Source: Limobrevibacterium gyesilva (GTDB lineage: Bacteria; Pseudomonadota; Alphaproteobacteria; Acetobacterales; Acetobacteraceae). From it: 64,000 bases of DNA. This document shows, one piece after another, positions 18,033-28,868 of the stretch. Position 1 is the first letter of the stretch, and each line of letters starts with the position of its first letter. Both the position numbers and the translations under genes were made by a program. The stretch spans positions 1-64,000 of the forward strand of contig NZ_JAPDNT010000025.1 of NCBI RefSeq assembly GCF_025989185.1. The letters run 5' to 3'. The notes under the pieces are model-generated. The model was not told the origin of the DNA, did no database searches, and saw only the letters and a program-made list of their open reading frames with translations.

Positions 18033-18724
18033 AGCGAGGGCTGCTCATCGCCACCGCCGGCCACGTGCTGGTCATCGCGGCCCTGATGCTGGCAAGCGCC
18101 AATTTCGACCGCCCGGCCCCGCCGCCCGACCAGGCAGCGGAGGTCGAGGTGATCGAGGGCGCCGGCGCTCCCGGTGGACCGGTGGCGCAGGACGGCCGCG
18201 ACACCCCCTCCCCGCCAGCCGTCCCGGGCCCGCCCGCCCCGGCCGTGGCGGCGCCGGACCAGGTGAACATGCCGCCGCGGCCGGCCGTGCCCCCGCCCCC
18301 CGACGTGCCGCCCGACGGCGACATCGCCGCCACCCCACCCAATGCCGTCGCGCCGTCCATGCCGGCCGCACCCGCAGCACCGCCCTCGGTCCGGCTGGGC
18401 GCCAACGACGCCAATCCGCAGGCCAGGATCCTGGAACGCGACCCGCATCTGCGCCCCGCCCAGGCCGCCGGCGGCAATCCGCCGCCGCCTTACCCGCTGG
18501 AGGCGGCGCGGCGCGGCGAGCAGGGCACGGTGACGTTGCGCATCCATGTCGGCGCCAGCGGCTTGGCCACGCTGGTGGAGGTGGTGAAATCCTCGGGCTC
18601 GCCGCGCCTCGACCGCGCCGCCCGCGACACCATCGCGTCGCGCTGGCGGTTCAAGCCGGCGATGAGGGATGGGCAGGCGGTGGCGGATGTGTTCGATATG
18701 AACGTGAATTTCGAAATGGATTAG
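18029..18724 (+). CDS. tonB: TonB-family energy transducer
   Basis: 231 residues. There is one N-terminal membrane anchor (LLIATAGHVLVIAALMLASA), a long Pro/Ala-rich periplasmic spacer (~residues 30-130) and a C-terminal TonB domain (PYPLEAARRGEQGTVTLRIH, then SSGSPRLDRAARDTI and WRFKPA). It couples the proton-motive force to outer-membrane receptors. No exbB/exbD genes are in view. The 4-bp overlap with the btuD-like gene suggests a TonB dedicated to the B12 receptor encoded nearby on the other strand. Confidence 0.92.
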   Translation: MKRGLLIATAGHVLVIAALMLASANFDRPAPPPDQAAEVEVIEGAGAPGGPVAQDGRDTPSPPAVPGPPAPAVAAPDQVNMPPRPAVPPPPDVPPDGDIAATPPNAVAPSMPAAPAAPPSVRLGANDANPQARILERDPHLRPAQAAGGNPPPPYPLEAARRGEQGTVTLRIHVGASGLATLVEVVKSSGSPRLDRAARDTIASRWRFKPAMRDGQAVADVFDMNVNFEMD

Positions 18725-18732
18725 GATTTGCC

Positions 18733-19293
18733 ATGGTCAGGATCAATCGCGTCATCACCCGCGGCGGCGACGGCGGGGAGACCTCGCTGGGCGACGGCAC
18801 ACGGGTGCCGAAAGACGCCTTGCGGGTCGAGGCCGTTGGTTGCGTCGACGAGGCCAATGCCACGATCGGCCTGCTGCGCCTGCACACCAGTGGCGATGCC
18901 GAGACCGACGCCATGCTCGCGCGCATCCAGAACGACCTGTTCGACGCCGGCGCCGACCTGTGCGTTCCCGGTGCCGCCGGCGATCGCATGCGCCTGACCG
19001 ATACACCGTCGCTGCGCCTGGAAGCCGAGGTCGCGGCCATGAACGCGAGCCTGCCGCCGCTCACCAGCTTCATCCTGCCCGGCGGCACACCCGGCGCGGC
19101 CCACGCCCACCTGGCCCGCACCGTGGTCCGCCGCGCCGAGCGCCGGGTGGTGGCGCTGGCGCGCGCGGACGGCGTGAACCAGGCGCTGATCCGCTATCTC
19201 AACCGGCTGTCCGACCACCTGTTCGTGCTCGGACGCCGGCTGAACGGCGGCGGCGTTGCCGACGTGCTGTGGGTGCCCGGCGCCAACCGGTAG
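18733..19293 (+). CDS. pduO: Cob(I)alamin adenosyltransferase, PduO type
   Basis: 186 residues with the PduO signatures RGGDGGETSLGDGTRVPKD, EAVGCVDEANATIGLL and the C-terminal RRAERRVVALARADG followed by YLNRLSDHLFVLGR. It uses ATP to convert cob(I)alamin or corrinoid to the adenosyl form in the cytoplasm. It starts 8 bp after the tonB-type gene and is the last gene of the uptake operon, which supports cobalamin as the imported substrate. Its stop abuts the stop of the convergent receptor gene with no spacing. Confidence 0.95.
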   Translation: MVRINRVITRGGDGGETSLGDGTRVPKDALRVEAVGCVDEANATIGLLRLHTSGDAETDAMLARIQNDLFDAGADLCVPGAAGDRMRLTDTPSLRLEAEVAAMNASLPPLTSFILPGGTPGAAHAHLARTVVRRAERRVVALARADGVNQALIRYLNRLSDHLFVLGRRLNGGGVADVLWVPGANR

Positions 19294-21264
19294 CTAGAAT
19301 CTTGCCCGCACGCCGGCCAGCAGCGACCGGCCCGGCGTCTGGAAGCCGCTTGCCGGTTCGAAGCGCGAGCTGCCGAGATTGCGGCCGTTCGCGAACAAGG
19401 CCAGTTGCGGGGTCAGCGCATAGGTGACGGTCAGGTTCACGATCGCGCCCGGCTTGGCGCGCCCGGTGCCGATGGGGAAGCCGTTGTCGTCGATCAGGAA
19501 ATCCTGGAAGGCGCCGGTGTAGATCAGCTCCGGAACCACCGTCAGCCCGGGCAGCGGGGTCGCGCGCAGGCTGGCGCTGATCGCGTCGACCGGGCGGCGC
19601 AGCAGCCGCGCGTTGGTTGCGGCGTCGCGCGCGTCGGTCCAGGTATAGGTCAGCACCGTCTCCAGCCAGCTTGCCGGGCGCAGCGTCAGGCTGCTCTCGA
19701 CGCCCTGGATATTGGCCCGGTTGACGTTCTCCGTGGTCGACGACATGAAGTTGGGCGCGAAGATGACCTGGATCAGGTCGCGGATGCGGGTGTTGAAATA
19801 GGTCACTTCCAGCGTGGCCGCGTCGCGGCGCCCGAGTGCGGGCACGTCGATCGCCCAGCCAAGCTCGTAGCCGGTGCTGCGCTCCGGCCGCAGGTTCGGA
19901 TTTCCCATGTAGCCGGTGGTGTCCACGCCGAACAGGTCGTACAGCGACGGCGCGCGGAACGAAGTGCCGTACGACGCCTTGAAGCGCGACAGCACCTCCG
20001 GCACCGCCAGCACGCCGCCGGCGCGCCAGGTGAACGCCGAGCCGCCATAGCGGGCATCCTCTTCGCGCATGTCCGCGGTCAGCGTCAGGCGCTGCCAGAG
20101 CAGGGTCTGCAGGCCGGCATGGCCGGCGTTGGAGGTGGCGCTGGCGCGGATGTTCGACTGGAACGGGAACCCCGCGAAATTCGCGGCCAGAACCGAATGC
20201 GACGAGTCCAGGGTGTGCGAATAGCCGAAGATCAGCGCGGTATCGCTCGACGGCCCGTAATCCGGCAGGTGGACGGTGTTGTTCCACTGCAGCTCGGTCC
20301 GCCGCCCGTGATAGCGCGTGTCGCTCTGCGTCTGGTTCGGGTCGGCGGCTTCCAGCGGCTCGATGTAATGCCGGTCCGTCTGGCCCCGCGCGATGAACAT
20401 CGCGGTTTCCCACACGCCGCCGAACAGCTTGCTGTTGACGCCGAGCCGGCCGTAGACCGCGTCGTCATGGGCCTCGTACAGGCTCGCGTCATAGGCCGGG
20501 AAGCCCTGCTCATCGAGGTTGAACGTGGAGGTCCGGCCGCGCAGATAGGCCCCGATGCGCGTGCCCTCGATCGGCGTGTAGCCGAGATTGATCGTTCCGG
20601 CCGTGGTTTTGAACTTGTTGCGCACGCCGTTGTAGACGCTCTCGCGCTGCGGCGTGGTGTCGAAGCCGCGGTCGGCCCGGCTCTCGGCGTTCAGGCTGTA
20701 GTCGAACTTGCCGGTGACGCCGGAGAGCCCCGCCGCGCCCTGCGCCGCGCGCGGCACGCCGAATGCCATCTCGGCGGTGGCGTGCGGCGCGCCCGTGCCC
20801 TTGCGCGTGATCAGGTTGATCACGCCGCCGATCGCACCCGATCCGTACAGGCTCGACATCGGCCCGCGCACCACTTCGATCCGCTCGATATCCGCCAGGG
20901 TGTCGACGCCGAAATTGTACAGGCCGCCCGGGTCGGACGGATCGTTCACGGGCACGCCGTCGCGCAGCACCAGCACGTGGTTGGAGTTGGTGCCGCGGAC
21001 GAACACGCTGCCGTTGCCGCCGGGGCCGCCGGACTGCACCACCCGCAGGCCCGGCACGGTGCTGAGTGCCTCGACCAGCGTGGTGTAGCCGTGGGTCTCA
21101 ATGGCGGCGCGGCTGATCACCGTGACGCCCGCGGGAATCCGGTCGATCAGCGTGGGAATGCGCGTGGCCGTCACCACCAGGTCGGGCAGCGGGACGGCAT
21201 AGTCTTGCGCAAAGGCGGAGGCGGCGACGGACGAGAACAAGGTGGCCAGAAGCATGCGGCGCAT
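19294..21264 (-). CDS. btuB: TonB-dependent outer-membrane cobalamin receptor, BtuB-like
   Basis: 656 residues from ATG at 21264. Signal peptide MRRMLLATLFSSVAASAFA; TonB box in PDLVVTATR; plug domain with ETHGYTTLVEALSTVPGLRV, VFVRGTNSNHVLVLRDGVPV and IERIEVVRGPMSSLYGSGAI; a beta barrel; and a C-terminal strand ending in an aromatic residue (LLAGVRARF), as needed for outer-membrane assembly. A cobalamin riboswitch in its leader identifies the ligand class. It works with the convergent btuFCD-tonB block. An upstream in-frame extension exists but has no signal peptide at its start, so the shorter start is chosen. Confidence 0.95.
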   Translation of the reverse strand: MRRMLLATLFSSVAASAFAQDYAVPLPDLVVTATRIPTLIDRIPAGVTVISRAAIETHGYTTLVEALSTVPGLRVVQSGGPGGNGSVFVRGTNSNHVLVLRDGVPVNDPSDPGGLYNFGVDTLADIERIEVVRGPMSSLYGSGAIGGVINLITRKGTGAPHATAEMAFGVPRAAQGAAGLSGVTGKFDYSLNAESRADRGFDTTPQRESVYNGVRNKFKTTAGTINLGYTPIEGTRIGAYLRGRTSTFNLDEQGFPAYDASLYEAHDDAVYGRLGVNSKLFGGVWETAMFIARGQTDRHYIEPLEAADPNQTQSDTRYHGRRTELQWNNTVHLPDYGPSSDTALIFGYSHTLDSSHSVLAANFAGFPFQSNIRASATSNAGHAGLQTLLWQRLTLTADMREEDARYGGSAFTWRAGGVLAVPEVLSRFKASYGTSFRAPSLYDLFGVDTTGYMGNPNLRPERSTGYELGWAIDVPALGRRDAATLEVTYFNTRIRDLIQVIFAPNFMSSTTENVNRANIQGVESSLTLRPASWLETVLTYTWTDARDAATNARLLRRPVDAISASLRATPLPGLTVVPELIYTGAFQDFLIDDNGFPIGTGRAKPGAIVNLTVTYALTPQLALFANGRNLGSSRFEPASGFQTPGRSLLAGVRARF

Positions 21265-21404
21265 GCGGGTCTCCAGGCAGGCAAGGTGCCTTGGCGCCGG
21301 GGCATGGCCCGGGCGCGTGGGCGCCGTTCGAAGGGCGATTGCCGCCTGCGGGTCTCTCTCCCGTTGCGCCGGTGCACCTCGCCCGTCGCGCGCGCGCAGT
21401 CTCG

Positions 21405-21612
21405 ATGTCGGCCGGTCTCCTGGCTCGCGGTGCGCGGGGGCCATCGCGTCGATGGCACCCGGTGCATTCGCCCGCCTTCTCGCCCCCGTTGCGGGGGCAA
21501 TGGCACGCCGGGCGAAGGCTCACCGCCTACAGTTGCGAGGGCAGCCGCGGATACGCCGGTTCCCCGGCTTCGCACGTTCCCGTTTCAGCCCTTTCGGGCC
21601 ACCGTCATCTGC
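21405..21612 (-). ncRNA. Cobalamin riboswitch
   Basis: Read on the minus strand, the leader of the receptor gene shows the class features in order: GGGAACGTGCGAAGCCGGGG-like P3/P4 elements near 21575-21550, TGCCCTCGCAACTGTAGGCG just after, and the B12 box AGCCAGGAGACCGGC at 21411-21425. About 140 nt separate the box from the ATG. Binding of adenosylcobalamin normally represses the downstream gene. The outer boundaries are approximate. Confidence 0.93.
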
Positions 21613-21657
21613 ATCACTCTTAAGCGATTGCGCGCCGCCACGGAAGCGGCGGCGGCC

Positions 21658-22455
21658 TCAGCGCCCCAGGAAACGCGGCGGTCGCTTCTCCATGAACGCG
21701 GTGCGGCCCTCGCGGTAGTCGGTGCTGTCGAAGCAGGCCGTCACCGCCGCGTGCACCGCGGCCGCATCGCGCTCGCTCTCGCTCTTGACCGCCTCGTTCA
21801 CGGCGAGCTTCGCCGCGCGCAGCGACAGCGGGGCGTTGTCGGCAATGGTGCGCGCCATGTCGAACACCACGTCCGACAGGTCGGCATCCGGCACCACCTT
21901 GTTCACCAGGCCGATCCGCTGCGCCTCGGCCGAGTCGATGCGCTCGCCGGTGAACAGCAACGTGCGCGCATGCGCCGGCCCGACCAGCGAGACCAGCTTG
22001 CGCACCATGTCGAACCCATAGGCGATGCCCAGCCGCGCCGCGGGGATGCCGAACTGCGAATCCTCGGCGGCGATGCGCAGGTCGGCCTGCATGGCGATGC
22101 CCAGGCCGCCGCCCAGGCAGTAGCCGCGGATGCGTGCGATGACGGGCTTCGGGAAGGCGGCCAGCTTGGCGCGGCCGGCGCTGGTCAGCCGGTCGTATTC
22201 GAGCTGCGCATTGGCGTTCGCCCGCTGCTGCTCGAACTGGCTGATATCGGCGCCGGACACGAACGCCTTGTGGCCGGCGCCGGTCAGCACCACCGCGCGG
22301 ATGCCGCCGTCGGCCGCGAACGCGTCGAGGATCTCGCCCAGGCCCAGCCACATGTTCACCGACATGGCGTTGCGTTTCTCGGGCTGGTTGAAGGTGATCA
22401 GGCCGACGCCGTCCTCGACTTCCGCCAGCATCTTGCCGTCAGCGTATTCCTTCAT
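21658..22455 (-). CDS. Enoyl-CoA hydratase/isomerase family protein
   Basis: 265 residues with the crotonase fold: GVGLITFNQPEKRNAMS, the oxyanion-hole motifs HKAFVSGADISQF and RGYCLGGGLGIAMQADLRIA, and a C-terminal helical cap ending in EKRPPRFLGR. The residue usually serving as a general acid/base in hydratases is not obvious (AARLGIAYGFD), so it could be a hydratase, isomerase or another crotonase. Its ATG overlaps the stop of the CoA-transferase gene by one base (TGATG). The pair therefore probably degrades one acyl substrate together. Confidence 0.9.
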   Translation of the reverse strand: MKEYADGKMLAEVEDGVGLITFNQPEKRNAMSVNMWLGLGEILDAFAADGGIRAVVLTGAGHKAFVSGADISQFEQQRANANAQLEYDRLTSAGRAKLAAFPKPVIARIRGYCLGGGLGIAMQADLRIAAEDSQFGIPAARLGIAYGFDMVRKLVSLVGPAHARTLLFTGERIDSAEAQRIGLVNKVVPDADLSDVVFDMARTIADNAPLSLRAAKLAVNEAVKSESERDAAAVHAAVTACFDSTDYREGRTAFMEKRPPRFLGR

Positions 22456-23663
22456 CAGATGATGCCCTTGCTGCGCATGTCGTTGATCTCGCTGTCGCTA
22501 TAGCCCACTTCGCGCAACACGTCGTCGGTATCCGCGCCGGCGTCGTGGGTGGCCGAGCGGATGTCCTTCGGAACGCCGGAGAGGTTGATGGGCGAGCCCA
22601 CCAGTGGCGTGACGCCCAGCCGCGGGTGCCGCACCGGCTTCGCCAGCCCCAGATGCTGCACCTGCGGATCGGCGAAGACCTTGTCGATGGTGTTGATCGG
22701 GCCGCAGGGAATCCCGGCTTCCTCGAACAGCTCGATCCAGTGGGCGGCAGGCTCGTGCCGGGTCACTTCGCCGATCGCGGCATTGATGGCCTTGCGGTCG
22801 TCGCTGCGGCCCTGCTGCGTCTGCCACGCGGGATTGGCGTTCCACTCCGGATGGCCGATGGCATCGCAGAACCGCCCCCACAACCGGCTGGAGCTAGCGG
22901 CGATGTTGATGTGCCCGTCGCTGGTGGGGAACACGCCGGTGGGGATGCCGGTGGGATGATCGTTGCCGGCCTGTTGCGCCACCTCGCCGTCCATCAGCCA
23001 GCGCGCGGCCTGGAAGTCCAGCATGAACACCTGCGCCTCCAGCAGGCTCGTGGTCACCCAGCGGCCGACGCCGGTCGCCTCGCGGTCGAACAGCGCGGTC
23101 ATGATGCCGAGCGCCAGCAGATTGCCGGCGGTGAGGTCGGCGATGGGGATGCCGACGCGCACGGGGCCCTGCCCGGGCAGGCCGGTGATCGACATCAGCC
23201 CGCCCATGCCCTGGGCGATCTGGTCCACACCGGCGCGCTTGCCGTAGGGGCCGTCCTGCCCGAAGCCGCTGATGCTGCCGTAGACGATGCGCGGATTGAC
23301 GGCGCGCACGTCGTCGTAGCTCACCTTCAGCCGGTGCTTCACGGCCGCGCGCATGTTCTCCACGATCACATCGGCGGTCGCCGCCAGGCGCATGAACGCC
23401 GCATGCCCCTCCGGCGATTTCAGGTCGAGGCGGATGGCACGCTTGTTGCGGTGCAGGTTCTGGAAGTCGAACCCGTCGCGCTTGCCGGTCACCTCCTCGG
23501 CGCCCGCGCCCGGCGGCTCGATGCGGATGACGTTGGCGCCCCAGTCCGCCAAATGGCGCACGCAGGTGGGGCCGGCGCGCGCCAGCGTCAGGTCCAGCAC
23601 GGTGATGCGCGACAGCGGCAGGCGCGTCTGCGCCGTCGTCACGGCCTGTTCGGTGTCTCGCAT
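22455..23663 (-). CDS. Family III CoA-transferase (CaiB/BaiF)
   Basis: 402 residues from ATG at 23663, chosen because GGGGAGG lies 6 bases upstream. A longer frame to 23717 lacks such a site. Family marks: VLDLTLARAGPTCVRHLADW at the N-terminus, FDFQNLHRNKRAIRLDLK, the catalytic-Asp region VRVGIPIADLTAG, and TGIPTGVFPTSDGHINIAAS. It moves CoA between carboxylic acids in the cytoplasm. It is translationally coupled to the crotonase that follows, so a small acid-catabolism pair is likely; the acid is unknown. Confidence 0.93.
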   Translation of the reverse strand: MRDTEQAVTTAQTRLPLSRITVLDLTLARAGPTCVRHLADWGANVIRIEPPGAGAEEVTGKRDGFDFQNLHRNKRAIRLDLKSPEGHAAFMRLAATADVIVENMRAAVKHRLKVSYDDVRAVNPRIVYGSISGFGQDGPYGKRAGVDQIAQGMGGLMSITGLPGQGPVRVGIPIADLTAGNLLALGIMTALFDREATGVGRWVTTSLLEAQVFMLDFQAARWLMDGEVAQQAGNDHPTGIPTGVFPTSDGHINIAASSSRLWGRFCDAIGHPEWNANPAWQTQQGRSDDRKAINAAIGEVTRHEPAAHWIELFEEAGIPCGPINTIDKVFADPQVQHLGLAKPVRHPRLGVTPLVGSPINLSGVPKDIRSATHDAGADTDDVLREVGYSDSEINDMRSKGII

Positions 23664-23743
23664 CGGCGCCCTCCCCGCAATTTCATGGATGATCGGCCGG
23701 ATGCCGCTTCCGCTCAAGCCCGCCCGGCCTTACTTCCGTCGGC

Positions 23744-24376
23744 ATGGACAATGTCGATCTGGCCCTGGTGCTCGCTTTCGACTGCTCGGCGAGCGTGACG
23801 TACGATGAATTCGGCTTGATGGCCGGCGGTTGCGCCGCTGCCTTGCGCCACGACGAGGTGGCCGCCGGGCTGACCACCGGCCCGCAGGGCGGCAGCTTGT
23901 GCAGCGTGTTGCTGTGGTCCGGGCGCGCCGACCAGGAAGTGCTGGTGGACTGGATGCGGATCGGCACCCAGACCGAGCTCGAGGATTTCGCCAAACAGGT
24001 GGAGAACGTGCCGCGCATCGTCCGCGCCGGTTCCACCGCCATCGGCGAGGCGCTGCTGGCCTGCGAGAAGCTGCTGCAGATCGCGCCCGCCGCCGCGCGC
24101 CGCCGGGTGATCGACATGGTCGGCGATGGCCGCTCCAACGACGGCACGCCGCCCGGCCCGGTGCGCGACCGCCTGGCCGAGGCCGGCGTCACCATCAATG
24201 GCCTGTGCGTCCTGCACGAGGAGCCGGACCTGCTGACCAGCTACACCCGCGAGGTCGTCGGCGGCCCCGGCGCCTTCGTGCTGCAATGCCAGGATTTCAA
24301 TGGATTTGCCGCCGCGATGCGCCAGAAGCTGCAGCGGGAGATCGCCCGGATCCATACGCCCGGCCAGCCCGCCTGA
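23744..24376 (+). CDS. DUF1194 (VWA-like) protein without signal peptide
   Basis: 210 residues. The von Willebrand-type metal site is visible as LAFDCSASVT (DxSxS), with AGSTAIGEALLACEKLL (Thr of the site) and VIDMVGDGRSNDGTPPGP downstream, matching the DUF1194 pattern. Most members I know carry a signal peptide. Here the protein starts directly at the first VWA strand (MDNVDLALVLAFDC), so it appears cytoplasmic unless an upstream start was missed. It is divergent from the CoA-transferase and convergent with the GNAT gene. Function unknown; VWA domains usually mediate metal-dependent protein contacts. Confidence 0.82.
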   Translation: MDNVDLALVLAFDCSASVTYDEFGLMAGGCAAALRHDEVAAGLTTGPQGGSLCSVLLWSGRADQEVLVDWMRIGTQTELEDFAKQVENVPRIVRAGSTAIGEALLACEKLLQIAPAAARRRVIDMVGDGRSNDGTPPGPVRDRLAEAGVTINGLCVLHEEPDLLTSYTREVVGGPGAFVLQCQDFNGFAAAMRQKLQREIARIHTPGQPA

Positions 24377-24398
24377 CCTGCGGCGGAGGCCGCGGCCG

Positions 24399-24956
24399 TT
24401 ACAGCCGCAAGGCGTCTGGGATCTGCAGGCCCAGCCGCCTGGGCACGTTCCACTCTTCGCGCACCTGGCGCACCACGTGGAACCCGGCGCGCCGATAGGT
24501 CGGCAAGGCGCGCGGATGGTCGGCGGTGCAGGTGTTCACGGTCATCGCCCGCGCCCCGCCGCGCCACACCGCATCCACGGCATGCCGCAGGAACGCATAG
24601 CCCATGCGCATCCCCACGACATGCGGCATCAGGCCGAAATAGCTGAGGTTCACCACCGGCCACGTCGTGCTGTCCAGCTCATAGAAGCCGGCCGGCTCGT
24701 CGTTCATGTACAGCACGTGGATCGACACCCGCTGATCGCGCAGCAGCCCGGCCAACTGGTGGTCCGGCATCGTCCGGCGCAGCCACCACACATAAGGCGC
24801 GCCGACGGTGTCATAGAGCATGCGGTAGAACGGCACCGAACAGTCCCGGATCAGCCGTACCTCGGCCCCCTCGGGCAAGGGCGGCGCGGGATCGCGGGGC
24901 GGCTCGTCCATCCGCAGGAACGTCACCACCACCCCGACGCGATCAACTGGCTCCAC
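24399..24956 (-). CDS. GNAT-family N-acetyltransferase
   Basis: 185 residues from GTG at 24956, preceded by GGGAG 7 bases upstream. A longer frame to 25007 would start inside the rpoD terminator hairpin and is rejected. Sequence marks: FYRMLYDTVGAPYVWWLRRT, HVLYMNDEPAGFYELD, LSYFGLMPHVVGMRMGYAFL (acetyl-CoA loop region, with MRMG instead of the canonical RG.G), and HPRALPTYRRAGFHVVRQV. The acceptor is unknown. It lies just downstream of rpoD but behind a terminator, so it is probably expressed separately. Confidence 0.85.
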   Translation of the reverse strand: MEPVDRVGVVVTFLRMDEPPRDPAPPLPEGAEVRLIRDCSVPFYRMLYDTVGAPYVWWLRRTMPDHQLAGLLRDQRVSIHVLYMNDEPAGFYELDSTTWPVVNLSYFGLMPHVVGMRMGYAFLRHAVDAVWRGGARAMTVNTCTADHPRALPTYRRAGFHVVRQVREEWNVPRRLGLQIPDALRL

Positions 24957-24976
24957 GGTTCGGCTCCCGTCTGCGC

Positions 24977-25003
24977 AGAAAGGCCGGGGGCTTTCGCCCC
25001 CGG
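24977..25003 (-). terminator. Rho-independent terminator of the dnaG-rpoD transcript
   Basis: On the minus strand, CCGGGGGC, loop GAAA, GCCCCCGG (25003-24984) form a perfect 8-bp stem with a stable tetraloop. It is followed by CCTTTCT and begins 14 bp after the rpoD stop. Confidence 0.85.
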
Positions 25004-25017
25004 TCATCCTGGTGATC

Positions 25018-26976
<1,959 letters not shown>

Positions 26977-27062
26977 CGATCAGAGCACTCCGCAAATACG
27001 GTGGTCGCCACGCCCGACGTGATCGGGCATGGCCGGAAAATCATTCAACGCATGGGGCCGGG

Positions 27063-28868
27063 TCATGGCTCGGACTCCATTCCCTGCTCTCCCTGGCGCA
27101 AGGCGTTGCGCGCCGTACATAGGGCTATCAGCCGACGCTGGGTCGCCTCGTCGGCATGTTCGGCCATGTCGCGCATGGCCGCTGCCACTTCCTCTTCCAG
27201 ACGGCCGCGATGCATCAGTCCGAAGATATGCCACCAGCCCGCCTCGGCCTCCGCCGGCATGGCCTCAGGCGCAGCGCAGGCCGGCAGCGGGTAGGGAACC
27301 GCCGAAAGGGCCTGCGCCGCGTCCGCAGCCAAACCAGTTTCGCTGAGGTGGGTCATCAGGGCAGCCGAGTCAAGCGCTTGTGCCGCGTCTCCCCAATGCA
27401 GAATCGCATCCCGCAGCGCGGCGAGGCCGGGCGGCAGGTCGATCGTGCCGAACGCCTCCTCGACATCGTGCAGCAGCGCGGGATGGTTCAGCAGGATCGC
27501 CACCAGGTTGCGGGCGCGCTCGGCGGCAGCGTTCCCGACTCCAAGGGCGGGGCGATGGAAGGCCGGCGGCGGCTTCGGCTGGCCGGGGGCGCCGCCGCGG
27601 CGGGCGGGCGCGGGGCGGCGCGCGTAGAAGCGCTCCATCAGGGCGCGGCGGTACTCGCTGGCCAGGGACTTGTCGCGGATCTGGCCGGCGGCGGCCTCCA
27701 GCCGGGTGCGCAGGGCGGCGCGCTGCTCCGGCGTGGCGTCGCCGGCGCCCTCGCGCAGCAGGCCGAACAGCGCCTCGGCGAGCGGGCGGGCGGCATCCAG
27801 CACCGCCTGGAAGGCGGCGGGGCCCTGGCGGCGCACCAGCGTGTCGGGGTCCTCCGCCGACGGCAGGGTCGCCAGTTTCAGGCTGCGCTCGGCGGTCAGC
27901 AGCGGCAGGGCCAGCTCCGCGGCCCGGGCGGCGGCACGCCCGCCCGCGGCGTCGCCGTCGAAGCACAGCACGGGCATGGGCGACAGCCGCCACAGCTCCT
28001 CAAGCTGCTCCTCGGTGAGCGCCGTGCCCAGCGGCGCCACCGCGCCTGCGAAGCCGGCCTGGTGCAACGCGATCACGTCCATGTAGCCCTCGACCGCGAC
28101 CACGGCGCCGCCGGCGCGGGCGGCCTCGCGCGCCAGGTCGAGCGCGAACAGGGTGCGCCGCTTGGAGAACAGCGCGGTCTCTGGCCCGTTCACGTATTTC
28201 GGCTGGCCGTCGCCGAGGATGCGGCCGCCGAAGCTGATCGTCCGGCCGCGGCGGTCGCGAATCGGGAACATCACCCGGTTGAAGAACAGGTCATAGGCCG
28301 GGCGGCCGTCCTCGGGCGGCTTCATCAATCCGGCCTCGATCAGCATCGCCGGCGCGATGCCTTCGCGCGCCAGGTCGGCGGCGAGCGCGCCGCGGCCTTC
28401 GCCGGACCAGCCGAGGCCGAAGCGCTGGATGGTCTGCTCGGCGAGGCCCCGGCCACGCAGGTAGTCGAGCGCGCGCGCGCCCTCGGGCAGGCGCAGCCGG
28501 CGCTGGAAGGCTTGGCTCGCCGCCTCCAGCACGCCATGCAGGTCGAGCCGCCGGCGCTCCGCTTCCGCGGCGCCGGGGCTGGGCTTGGGTACGTCCATCC
28601 CGGCCTCGCCGGCCAACTGCTCCACCGCCTCGGGGAACGAGGTGCCCTGGCTCTGCATGACGAAGCTGATGGCGTCGCCATGCGCGCCGCAGCCGAAGCA
28701 GTGGAAATGGTCGTCATAGACGTAGAAGCTCGGCGTCTTCTCGCCGTGGAACGGGCAGCAGCCCTTCCAGTTCCGGCCGGAGCGGGCGAGCCTCACCCGC
28801 CGCCCGATCACCCCGGCCAGCGGCGTGCGGGCGCGCAGCTCGTCCAGGAAGCCGGCCGGAAGCGCCAT
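27063..28868 (-). CDS. dnaG: DNA primase
   Basis: 601 residues. N-terminal CHC2 zinc finger (CPFHGEKTPSFYVYDDHFHC, then FGCGAHGD); RNA-polymerase core with TOPRIM segments (VVAVEGYMDVIALHQAGF, VLCFDGDAAGGRAA); and a C-terminal helicase-binding region that is weakly conserved, as usual. It makes RNA primers at the replication fork. Its ATG follows the yqeY TGA directly (TGAATG), and rpoD lies 86 bp downstream, so yqeY-dnaG-rpoD read as one operon. Confidence 0.98.
   Translation of the reverse strand: MALPAGFLDELRARTPLAGVIGRRVRLARSGRNWKGCCPFHGEKTPSFYVYDDHFHCFGCGAHGDAISFVMQSQGTSFPEAVEQLAGEAGMDVPKPSPGAAEAERRRLDLHGVLEAASQAFQRRLRLPEGARALDYLRGRGLAEQTIQRFGLGWSGEGRGALAADLAREGIAPAMLIEAGLMKPPEDGRPAYDLFFNRVMFPIRDRRGRTISFGGRILGDGQPKYVNGPETALFSKRRTLFALDLAREAARAGGAVVAVEGYMDVIALHQAGFAGAVAPLGTALTEEQLEELWRLSPMPVLCFDGDAAGGRAAARAAELALPLLTAERSLKLATLPSAEDPDTLVRRQGPAAFQAVLDAARPLAEALFGLLREGAGDATPEQRAALRTRLEAAAGQIRDKSLASEYRRALMERFYARRPAPARRGGAPGQPKPPPAFHRPALGVGNAAAERARNLVAILLNHPALLHDVEEAFGTIDLPPGLAALRDAILHWGDAAQALDSAALMTHLSETGLAADAAQALSAVPYPLPACAAPEAMPAEAEAGWWHIFGLMHRGRLEEEVAAAMRDMAEHADEATQRRLIALCTARNALRQGEQGMESEP

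Noticed and set aside
24957-25007. A 17-residue N-terminal extension of the GNAT protein
   Set aside because: It would be encoded by the rpoD terminator hairpin; a GGGAG site directs initiation at the GTG at 24956.
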